From Silvania confinis (GTDB lineage Bacteria; Pseudomonadota; Gammaproteobacteria; Enterobacterales; Enterobacteriaceae): a stretch of 64,000 bases of DNA. The DNA lies in assembly GCF_025564085.1 (NCBI RefSeq), contig NZ_JAMGZJ010000072.1, positions 62,001 to 126,000 of the forward strand, written 5' to 3'. This document shows, piece by piece, positions 43,473 through 51,401 of the stretch (position 1 is the stretch's first letter; each line of letters opens with the position of its first letter). Made by a program: the position numbers and the translations under genes. The notes beneath the pieces were generated by a model. That model searched no databases. It was not told the origin of the DNA and saw nothing but the letters and a program-made list of their open reading frames with translations.

Positions 43473-44218
43473 TCGCTCGGCGCCACCCCCAGCGTGCGGC
43501 GGAACATGGCGCTGAAGGCACTGTGGCTGTCATAGCCCAAGTCCAGCGCCACCCTGAGCACCGACTGTCCCTGCGCCAGGCGATTCAGCGCCTCCATCAG
43601 CCGCGCCCGGCGCAGCCATTCACTGAACACCAGCCCGGTCTGCTGGCGAAAGTGGCGCAGCAGGGTGCGCTCGCTGATGTTTAACGTCTGAGCCGCCAGC
43701 GCGGTGGTCCACTTCTCTCCCGGCTGGGCCTGGATCTGGCGGCACAGCGCCAGTAGAGCCGGTGCCTGGGGTTCCGGAAGATTAAACGGCAGCACGCTGA
43801 TCCCCCTGATCTCATCGAGGATCAGCTCATAAATACGCTCCGCCCGGCTGCCCGCCGGATACGCTTCCGGCAGTTCAAGCGAGGCGATAATCAGCTCGCA
43901 CAGCAGGGTGGAGATTTGCACCACCTGGCACACCGACGGCAAATCCGCGCGGGCAAAGGGATCGATAAACAGCGTCCGGGCAGCGACATTGCCGGTGATC
44001 AACAGACGGTGCTGCGTTCCGGCAGGCAGCCAGACACCCCGGCCCGGCGGAACAATCCACACCCCCTGCGTTGTCTCCACGCGCACCACTCCGCTTAAGG
44101 TGTGCAGCAGCTGGGCGCAGGTGTGGCTGTGCCACGGCTCCGTTGCGCCATGCGGATAATCATGGGCGAAGGGCACCAGAGGACGGGTGGCAAAGCTGAA
44201 TTGCTGATGAGCAGACAT
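43424..44218 (-). CDS. AraC-family transcriptional regulator
   Basis: 264 residues. The cupin sensor domain is N-terminal (WHSHTCAQLLHTLSGVVRV, ~29-47, and PPGRGVWLPAGTQH). The double helix-turn-helix is C-terminal (~165-260: LAAQTLNISERTLLRHFRQQ and VALDLGYDSHSAFSAMFRR). The target is unknown. It is transcribed towards leuA and their coding ends overlap. Confidence 0.87.
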   Translation of the reverse strand: MSAHQQFSFATRPLVPFAHDYPHGATEPWHSHTCAQLLHTLSGVVRVETTQGVWIVPPGRGVWLPAGTQHRLLITGNVAARTLFIDPFARADLPSVCQVVQISTLLCELIIASLELPEAYPAGSRAERIYELILDEIRGISVLPFNLPEPQAPALLALCRQIQAQPGEKWTTALAAQTLNISERTLLRHFRQQTGLVFSEWLRRARLMEALNRLAQGQSVLRVALDLGYDSHSAFSAMFRRTLGVAPSDYFQPASPSGKAFNSA

Positions 44219-44340
44219 TGATTACGCCGTGAGCAAAACGATGACCATAGCATAGCGATGCGCGTTTTCAGCATTACCTTAAGGCAACGTCTTAAAGCAT
44301 CGACCAGGCTTATCCTTTCTCTTTATCAGGATGCCACGCA

Positions 44341-44538
44341 ATGCGTCGTTTTTTTATGTCCATGTTCTCCAGCCCGGAGTCCTTGCTGCAGGTAATGAGT
44401 CATCAGGAAATCATCGAGGCCGTAGAAGACGGGGACCGAATCATCATCGATCAGGACGGTAATGCCTCGGTCAACTTTAAAAGTCATGAGGTGCGGCAGG
44501 ATTTTCTGCGTCACGTTAATGCGCTGAAGAGGGCCTGA
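44341..44538 (+). CDS. Small protein of unknown function, first gene of the srf region
   Basis: 65 residues, acidic and mostly helical (SPESLLQVMSHQEIIEAVEDGDRIIIDQDG). No family recognised. Its stop is one base before the start of the next gene, so they are probably cotranscribed. The coding density and the coupling make it credible despite its size. Confidence 0.55.
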   Translation: MRRFFMSMFSSPESLLQVMSHQEIIEAVEDGDRIIIDQDGNASVNFKSHEVRQDFLRHVNALKRA

Positions 44539-44539
44539 G

Positions 44540-45310
44540 ATGGGCACAGCGATATTTATGGTGCTGATGGTGTGTGGCTACTGGTACACCAGCCGCGACC
44601 TGTCCACCCGTTTTAAGATCAAGCGCTCCTTCGGTTGGGATGTCTATTTTCTGGTTGCGCTGTACGGCTGTATCTTCGTCCTGCAGGGGGTGATCGCCAC
44701 CGGGCTACTGTGGCTGCTGCTGCTTGCCGCGTCTGCCACCAGCAATGCCTTCCACCTGACCGCGCAGAACTACGTCGACTGGCAAATAGACTTTATGAAC
44801 TGGAGCTTTCTCGGCATCCAGGCGCCGGTGGTGGTGATGCTGGCCTTTGCCATTTTGTTTTGTCTCTATCGATCGAACTGGGCGGGCAGCGCCAGGCTCG
44901 ACGGTGAAGGCCGCAAAAAGCTCTACAAGCGCCTGTCGCAATCGAACGGTATCGAACAGCTGCTGTATCAGTGCATGGAGGAAGGCGAGCTGGCGCTGGT
45001 GACGTTAAAGTCGCGGCGGATTTATATCGGCATGATCCATACCGCAACCCTGGAATACGAAAAGACCGCCAATATCGTGCTGATCCCGATGCTCAGCGGT
45101 TATCGTGACGGGGAGAAGATGGACCTGCGCATCGAGCATAATTACAGCAAATGGTACGCCGAACATGACATCACGCTCGATTCCGAGCCGCGCAGCGCGA
45201 TGGCCTTTCGCAAGGTGATTATGCTGGATCAGATTGAGAGCCTGTCGCTCTTCGATCCTGCCAGTGCCAGCGCGCTGGCGCTGGAGCAGCGCCAGAACGA
45301 CGGGGTTTGA
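44540..45310 (+). CDS. Membrane protein of unknown function
   Basis: 256 residues. Three hydrophobic segments are visible in the first 115 residues (about 1-15, 33-63, 88-110), followed by a soluble cytosolic part of about 140 residues. Within it, EGELALVTLKSRRIYIGMIH and IVLIPMLSGYRDGEKMDLRIEH look like a small beta-rich domain. No family recognised. A ribosome site (AAGAGGG) overlaps the end of the preceding gene. It may belong to the srf system by position only. Confidence 0.7.
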   Translation: MGTAIFMVLMVCGYWYTSRDLSTRFKIKRSFGWDVYFLVALYGCIFVLQGVIATGLLWLLLLAASATSNAFHLTAQNYVDWQIDFMNWSFLGIQAPVVVMLAFAILFCLYRSNWAGSARLDGEGRKKLYKRLSQSNGIEQLLYQCMEEGELALVTLKSRRIYIGMIHTATLEYEKTANIVLIPMLSGYRDGEKMDLRIEHNYSKWYAEHDITLDSEPRSAMAFRKVIMLDQIESLSLFDPASASALALEQRQNDGV

Positions 45311-45503
45311 CCCTGGCCTGGACCCATCCTCAGCCGAGGTAACAACGGTGGATATCAAGCGGTGGCGAAATCGTTCTTTAGCCCCCGCTTCCTATTAACT
45401 TTAGTAGTTATCTCTGGCTGCATATATTCATATAATAAAAAATTGTATTTTCATTTTTATATTTTATATCTGTGGATGTAATGCAGATGGCGCAGCGATT
45501 CCG

Positions 45504-46706
45504 ATGATAAGAATAACAAGGACCGTTGAGCACAGCATTGCTGTGCAAAATTATATCAATCTCTACCCTGCCTTTATTTCCCTTGTTGATCAGCATCTCC
45601 CTGCTGGCTATAAAAATCTGTTTGCCCGGCCTCACCTGGCCTCGGACGGGGCGATTGAGTGGTACAGCGATATTAACGGTCAACCGGTTTCCCTGACCGC
45701 GTTACCGCCTACGGAAAAAGAACAGGCGCGAGCCTTGTTACAGCAAAAACTCATCGTCATTGAACAGCTTTATCTAAAACTCTCGATAAATAATTCTGCG
45801 CCTGCCGACGTTTTGCAGGTGTTATCGCTCGCCAGTCGTCAGCCCGATGAGCGCGGCGTCTGGGTGGTTGATGGCCAGCCGGTCATCACCGCCTGGAGCG
45901 AAAGCCCGGCCGTGCCCGCAACGCCGGTAGCCCCTCCGGGGCGACGATGGTGGTGGTTGCTGCTGCTGGCATTGCTGGTGCTGCTGGCTTTTCTGTTGCT
46001 GCGTGGCTGCATGCCCACGGCAGAGCAGCCGGTCCAGCCTGCGCCAGCGCCGTTGCCGGTAAAACAGGTCTGCCCGATAAACCGGACCAAACAGCAAGCC
46101 CCTGAAATGGTGTTAATTTTTGATGCCTCGGGCTCGATGTCCATCAGCATGGACATTACGCCGGACGAGCTGCGCCGTCTGATGCAGGATAAGCCGGTGA
46201 AGAATTTTGATCGCGAACCCCGGCGCATTAGCCTGGCGCACCGCTCGGCAAAACAGGTGATCGACGAGGTGCCAAAAGACATCGATATCAGCCTGGTGTC
46301 GGCGGCAACCTGCCAGCAAGTCGATGTTACGCCAGCCTTTTCCTTTGATCAGCGCAACGACCTTAAACACGCCATCGATAAGATTCAACCGGTAGGCAAA
46401 ACCGCGCTGGCAGAAGCGCTGGAGAAGGCGGGCAAGCAGGTCGATGGCGTGGATCGTGATGCGATTATCGTGCTGATTACCGACGGGGAAGAGACCTGCG
46501 GCGGCGACCCGTGCGAGGTCGCGCGCCAGCTCAAGCAGAGCAAACCCCGCCTGCAGGTTAACGTGGTCGACATTATGAATACCGGTGCCGGAAACTGTAT
46601 TGCCAGCCAGACGGGGGGGTCGGTTTATGCCGTCAACAATACCCATGAATTTAATGAAATGATGAACAAAGCAATTAAAGAATATATACCCGAGGGCTGC
46701 GACTAA
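45504..46706 (+). CDS. Membrane-anchored von Willebrand factor A protein with SrfA-like N-terminal domain
   Basis: 400 residues. N-terminal cytosolic domain (1-~135), a proline-rich link, one membrane segment after a Trp cluster (RRWWWLLLLALLVLLAFLLL, ~147-167), a second proline-rich link, and a vWA domain (~195-400). The metal-ion site is complete in its first motif (DASGSMS, ~207-213), with ITDGEETCGGDPCE further on. Cysteine pairs (CGGDPC, and others) suggest disulfides in the periplasm. The N-terminal domain and the WWW-membrane-LRGC junction match those of SrfA (46969), so the two share an ancestor. Probable role: periplasmic protein-protein contact in the srf system. Confidence 0.8.
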   Translation: MIRITRTVEHSIAVQNYINLYPAFISLVDQHLPAGYKNLFARPHLASDGAIEWYSDINGQPVSLTALPPTEKEQARALLQQKLIVIEQLYLKLSINNSAPADVLQVLSLASRQPDERGVWVVDGQPVITAWSESPAVPATPVAPPGRRWWWLLLLALLVLLAFLLLRGCMPTAEQPVQPAPAPLPVKQVCPINRTKQQAPEMVLIFDASGSMSISMDITPDELRRLMQDKPVKNFDREPRRISLAHRSAKQVIDEVPKDIDISLVSAATCQQVDVTPAFSFDQRNDLKHAIDKIQPVGKTALAEALEKAGKQVDGVDRDAIIVLITDGEETCGGDPCEVARQLKQSKPRLQVNVVDIMNTGAGNCIASQTGGSVYAVNNTHEFNEMMNKAIKEYIPEGCD

Positions 46707-46892
46707 TACATCACTCGCCGTGCCAGATTAATGCCGACATAGTTACAGTGAGAAATCACATGCGTTTTTCGTTCAGGTAACAGCCACTGCCGCCAAAATT
46801 TAATTTATGGCTAAACGTTTACTGTCACCTGCCGATAATGTTTCTGCTCATTTTTTTATCCTTCCCGGAAGGTGATTCATCTCGCTTGCGAT

Positions 46893-46921
46893 TTGACGCC
46901 GTCGAGGATGCTGTACATATC
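46893..46921 (+). promoter_or_regulatory. Candidate srfA promoter
   Basis: TTGACG (46893-46898) followed after 17 bases by CATATC (46916-46921), about 48 bases before the srfA start. The -35 box fits five of six consensus bases, the -10 box only three. The 262-base gap before srfA is A+T-rich and is the largest in the srf region, so a promoter is expected here. Confidence 0.35.
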
Positions 46922-46968
46922 AATAAAGCAGAGTTAACCCGAATAATTACCAGTAAGGGTAGGCCAAC

Positions 46969-48399
46969 GTGAAAGAGATGTTCCTGTGCAGTGACAGGCT
47001 CGACAAATATCAGTCAATGGGTGAGAACGGTCAGGCAGTTCATATTTCCGCACTGCAACTTCGCGAAACACTGCGCCTGAGAAAACAGAGCGCGGTTGCC
47101 GATACGCTGGCCATTCCGCAGGTCAATGAACAGGGCGATCGCATCGACTGGTACGCCCCCGCCGCCGGTGATGTTATCCCGTGGTCGGCCGCCACCGAGA
47201 GCGAGCGCCAGGCCGCGCTGAGTCAACTGGATAACAGCCACGACGTGTTACGCCAGCTCGGCGCTGAATACAGCCAGCATTCCAGCCCGGAACAACGCCT
47301 CTTCGGCCAGCTGCTGGAGAAAGCCCTGCAATTCCCCGACCAGAACCATGTCTGGCTGGTGGGCGGTAAACCGGTCATCAGCTTCTGGGGCTTCGTTAAT
47401 GCCCGCCATCCGTCCCGTATCGACCCGCTCGATTGCCTGCGCCCGCCCGTTCCGCTCGCCCCTGCGATGGCAGCAGCGGCCGCTCCCGTGGTTGCAGAAA
47501 CCCTCACTGAACGCCGGGTCACGCGCCGGGGCTGGTGGTGGACGTTGCCTGGCTGGCTGCGCTGGCTGCTCCCCTTGCTGCTGCTGGCTCTGCTGATCAT
47601 GCTGCTGCTGCGCAGCTGTGTTCCGGGTCTTTCTATCCCGGGCTTCTCGGCCACGCTGCCGGGCTTGCCGGACGCACATCTGAAGGTGCCAACGGTCAAC
47701 ACCGGCCTGCCTACCGCAACCGGTGGCGCTGACAGCGGTCTGTTACTGAACGGCAGCGGCAATGGCGCGAACCTGCCGGACGCATCGCTGCCGTCAGCAA
47801 CGTTGCCTGCCACTGGCGAACTGCCTGCCAATGACGAGACGCCAGTCAACGGTGAAGCACCGGCTGCGCCCGCCCTGCCGGATGAATCCCCGGCAGAGAA
47901 CGCACCACCGGTTGATCCGGCCGCCCCGGAAAGCGCAGCTCAACCCCCTACCCCGGACGCCGCCGCGGGCCAGACGCCACCGGATGTCACCCCCGGCAAC
48001 AGCCCGCCGGGCGTGAAAGCGCCGTTGACTATCCCCACCGATGCGCTGGCGCAGGGAAACACCGATTTCTTAAACGGACGCTGGCACGCTGGCGCGGGCA
48101 TTCAGGATCAGCGTACCGGTAAGCCGCTGAGCCTGAACTATCAGATCAACGACGGCAAAGGCGAAGTACAGATGGTGCGTGGCGATGGGGTGACCTGTCG
48201 CGGCGCGGTCAATGCGGCCATTCAGTCCGGCAATCTGGCGATCAATAACCAGGGTGAAGCCCAATGTTCCGATGGCTCGGTCTATCAAATGCCTGACGTT
48301 CAGTGTGCACCCGGCGCGCAGAACATTGCGGATTGTAAGGGCCGTTACGACGCCAACACCCTTTTCCCTATTTCGATGAAGCAGGAGGCAAGTAAGTAA
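46969..48399 (+). CDS. srfA: SrfA family membrane protein
   Basis: 476 residues from GTG 46969 (AAGGGTAGG upstream). Cytosolic domain (1-~150), Ala-rich link, a Trp cluster and one membrane segment (LRWLLPLLLLALLIMLLL, ~197-214), a long Pro/Ala-rich periplasmic stretch (~218-355), and a C-terminal domain (~357-476) containing CRGAVN, CSDGSVYQM and two more cysteines. The domain order and its place before srfB and srfC identify it as SrfA. In Salmonella srfA was named as an SsrB-regulated gene, and its biochemical role is not settled. The stop overlaps the srfB start (TAATG). Confidence 0.82.
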   Translation: MKEMFLCSDRLDKYQSMGENGQAVHISALQLRETLRLRKQSAVADTLAIPQVNEQGDRIDWYAPAAGDVIPWSAATESERQAALSQLDNSHDVLRQLGAEYSQHSSPEQRLFGQLLEKALQFPDQNHVWLVGGKPVISFWGFVNARHPSRIDPLDCLRPPVPLAPAMAAAAAPVVAETLTERRVTRRGWWWTLPGWLRWLLPLLLLALLIMLLLRSCVPGLSIPGFSATLPGLPDAHLKVPTVNTGLPTATGGADSGLLLNGSGNGANLPDASLPSATLPATGELPANDETPVNGEAPAAPALPDESPAENAPPVDPAAPESAAQPPTPDAAAGQTPPDVTPGNSPPGVKAPLTIPTDALAQGNTDFLNGRWHAGAGIQDQRTGKPLSLNYQINDGKGEVQMVRGDGVTCRGAVNAAIQSGNLAINNQGEAQCSDGSVYQMPDVQCAPGAQNIADCKGRYDANTLFPISMKQEASK

Positions 48400-51300
48400 T
48401 GCTCGCTGAACTTACTGATTTTAAAAAGCAGGTCAAACTTATTCGTGACAGCGGCATCCAGTTCCTGGATTTCGCGTTTACGCTGCCTGCCCGTAAAGAA
48501 TACGGTGATTTTTTGCGCCAGACCGGCGATGGCGCCATCCTGCGCCTGGTCTATAACGAACGCGAAGATAAGCTGCAGATCCCGGCGGCCGATAATGCCG
48601 CGCCGCGTTTTGCCGAATCGGATTACTCCCTGACCACGGAAGAGTCACTGCGCCTTTATCAAGGGCTGTGGCTACCGCTGCCGTTCTTCCGCTTTAACCC
48701 GCCGCGTGCGTTTGCACACGGGCCCACCAACTGGGCGCGCGTGCAGTTCCACGAGCTGGCTGAACCCGACGAAAAAGGGAACACCTGGCGCGCGATCCTG
48801 ATCTTCGATACCAAAATTTTCCCGGATCGCGATAACACGCAATATCTGGCCCCCAGCGAAGATGACGTACGCTCGGGTGCCGGTTTTGCGCTGGCCCTGC
48901 ACCCGCACGAGATGGGCGATTTCCTGACCCTCCCGTGGGTAGACGAGTGGTTGCGCGAAGTGTTCAGCATCCAGGCGCGCGACGTGCTGCGCCAGCATGC
49001 GGAAGACATCGATGAAAAACTGCTGCAAAAAGAGCACCAGGCGCACTACCTCAACCTGCTGAATATCCTCGATACCACCGTGGGCATCCCGGAAGTGCAG
49101 GTCAACGACGTGAAGATCCGCGACTCGGCCATTCCGGTTGATCTGGTGCTGGATATCGGCAACTCCCGCAGTTGCGGGATCCTGATTGAAGAGCACCGGG
49201 ATGACAACAAAGGTCTGTCACAGCTTTACCAGCTGCAACTTCGTGACTTAAGCCAGCCGCAGAACGTCTATAACGAACCCTTCGACAGCCGCCTCGAGTT
49301 TGCGCAGGCCGAGTTTGGTAAGCAGGACTTCTCGCTGAAAAGCGGACGCAGCGACGCCTTCACCTGGCCGACCATTGGCCGTGTGGGTGATGAGGCCTTC
49401 CGCATGGCGGCACAACGCCTGGGGACCGAAGGCTCGACCGGGATCTCCAGCCCGAAACGCTATCTGTGGGACGACCAGCCTTACTCACCCGGCTGGCGTT
49501 TCAGCCAGGCATTCGTCAAATCCGATCGCGAGCCGCTCGCCACCGCCGCCCCGATGCTGTACATGCTAAACGACCAGGGCAAGCTGCTGATTCGCCTGCC
49601 GGAAGATGAGCGGATGCCGGTCTTCTCCCCGGTTTACAGCCGCAGCTCGCTGATGACCATGATGCTGTCGGAAGTCCTGAGCCAGGCGCTGATGCAGATC
49701 AACAGCCCGGCACAGCGCCTGAAGATGAACCACGCCAGCACGCCGCGCCGCTTGCGCAATGTCATCATGACCGTGCCACCGGCGATGCCAAAACCTGAGC
49801 GCGCCATCTTTGAGCAATGCATGCTGGATGCCATCCGTCTGGTGTGGAAAGCGCTGGGCTGGGAAGAGATGGACGACGACAGCGAAGAGACCGAACAGCT
49901 GAAATACCCGCGACCTGGCGTGCACGTCAAATGGGACGAAGCCACCTGCGGACAGCTGGTCTATCTGTACAACGAAACCCAGACCTACTTCGGCGGCCGT
50001 ACCGATGAGTTCTTTGCTGCAACCCGTCGCCCGGACAACCAGCCTGCGGCCAACGCGCCTCGCAGCCTGAAGGTGGCCTCCATTGATATTGGCGGCGGCA
50101 CCACCGACCTGGTGATCTCGCGCTATACGCTGGATGACGGCGAAGGGATCAACGTGCGTATCACGCCGAAACAGCTGTTCCGTGAAGGCTTTAAAGTGGC
50201 AGGAGACGACATCCTGCTGGATGTGATTCGTCTGTACCTGCAACCGGCAGTGAAAGCGGCGATCGTGAAGGTCGGCCATAGCGATATGTCAGCAGAATCG
50301 ATGATGTCGCAGCTGTTTGGCAGCGAATCCATCGAGGCCGGCAAGCAAGTTCTGCGTCAGCAGCTGACCTTGCAGATCTTCGCCCCACTGGCGCTGGCGA
50401 TCCTGCATCGCTATGAAAACTACGCACCGGAGACCGGCCGCGAGCAGCTCAACTTCACCTTCCGTGACCTGCTGACCGAAAACCTGCCGACGCAAAAAGT
50501 GCAGGACTACGTGAATGACGTGGTGCGCATGGGGCAGGTATCCAGCGAAGCGCCATTCTCGATTCTCGATGTGCCGCTGGAGATCGATCTGGCCAACCTG
50601 CACAACGAATTCATCAACCCACGCAGCGGCCGCATGAACATCTGCCACAGCCTGCGCGCGCTGTGCGAAGTGCTGTGGCACTACAACTGCGACGTGCTGT
50701 TGCTGACCGGCCGTCCGTCGCGTCTGCCGGGGATCCAGGCGCTGATCCGCCAGCTCCAGCCGGTGCCGCCATCGCGCGTGCTGCCGCTGCATGGTTATGA
50801 GACCGGCGGCTGGTATCCGTTCAACAAAAAAGGCTGTATCGACGACCCAAAATCCACCGCTTCGGTTGGGGCGATGCTGTACCTGCTGGCAGAGAACTCG
50901 CGGCTGAGCAGCTTCTTCTTCCGCACCCAGAACTTTGTGCCTTACTCCACCATCCGCTACCTCGGGATGCTGGATGGCAACAACCTGATCAAAGACAGCA
51001 ACGTCTTCTATCGCGATGTTGACCTGGACGCGCAGGCGTTCCAGCTGCCGCAGGGGCAAAGCTTTGAAGCGCGTGGCGAAGTGCGCATTGGTTTCCGTCA
51101 GCTGAATAACGAGCGCTGGCCAGCCTCTTCCCTTTACACGCTGAAAATCGCCAACCCTAACCTCGCGAGCGAGCTGGCCGGAGACGCCATGATGCGCATC
51201 GAGCTCACCGCCGAGCAGGGGCGTCCGCGCAACGGCGTCGAGGCGGTCAGTCCCGAGAAGTTCCGCATTGAATCCCTCGAGATGGACCATGCCCGTCGCA

Positions 51301-51401
51301 ACTACAACCGCAAAGACGTGGCATTCCAGTTGAACACTATGGTCGGTAACGGTCTCAGCGAGACGCACTACTGGCTGGATAGCGGGAGTATCAAAAGCTA
51401 A
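48399..51401 (+). CDS. srfB: SrfB family protein with actin/Hsp70-like ATPase fold
   Basis: 1000 residues, the full family length. The three nucleotide-binding motifs of the actin/Hsp70 superfamily are visible: phosphate-1 DIGNSRSCG at 252-260, phosphate-2 DIGGGTTD at 563-570, and an adenosine motif LLLTGRPSRLPGIQ around 768-781. The rest is soluble, with no membrane segment, so it should be cytosolic. Family members are annotated as virulence protein SrfB. An ATP-driven scaffold or chaperone is the natural reading. GGAGG lies upstream. TAATG overlaps couple it to srfA and srfC, which implies fixed stoichiometry. Confidence 0.87.
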   Translation: MLAELTDFKKQVKLIRDSGIQFLDFAFTLPARKEYGDFLRQTGDGAILRLVYNEREDKLQIPAADNAAPRFAESDYSLTTEESLRLYQGLWLPLPFFRFNPPRAFAHGPTNWARVQFHELAEPDEKGNTWRAILIFDTKIFPDRDNTQYLAPSEDDVRSGAGFALALHPHEMGDFLTLPWVDEWLREVFSIQARDVLRQHAEDIDEKLLQKEHQAHYLNLLNILDTTVGIPEVQVNDVKIRDSAIPVDLVLDIGNSRSCGILIEEHRDDNKGLSQLYQLQLRDLSQPQNVYNEPFDSRLEFAQAEFGKQDFSLKSGRSDAFTWPTIGRVGDEAFRMAAQRLGTEGSTGISSPKRYLWDDQPYSPGWRFSQAFVKSDREPLATAAPMLYMLNDQGKLLIRLPEDERMPVFSPVYSRSSLMTMMLSEVLSQALMQINSPAQRLKMNHASTPRRLRNVIMTVPPAMPKPERAIFEQCMLDAIRLVWKALGWEEMDDDSEETEQLKYPRPGVHVKWDEATCGQLVYLYNETQTYFGGRTDEFFAATRRPDNQPAANAPRSLKVASIDIGGGTTDLVISRYTLDDGEGINVRITPKQLFREGFKVAGDDILLDVIRLYLQPAVKAAIVKVGHSDMSAESMMSQLFGSESIEAGKQVLRQQLTLQIFAPLALAILHRYENYAPETGREQLNFTFRDLLTENLPTQKVQDYVNDVVRMGQVSSEAPFSILDVPLEIDLANLHNEFINPRSGRMNICHSLRALCEVLWHYNCDVLLLTGRPSRLPGIQALIRQLQPVPPSRVLPLHGYETGGWYPFNKKGCIDDPKSTASVGAMLYLLAENSRLSSFFFRTQNFVPYSTIRYLGMLDGNNLIKDSNVFYRDVDLDAQAFQLPQGQSFEARGEVRIGFRQLNNERWPASSLYTLKIANPNLASELAGDAMMRIELTAEQGRPRNGVEAVSPEKFRIESLEMDHARRNYNRKDVAFQLNTMVGNGLSETHYWLDSGSIKS

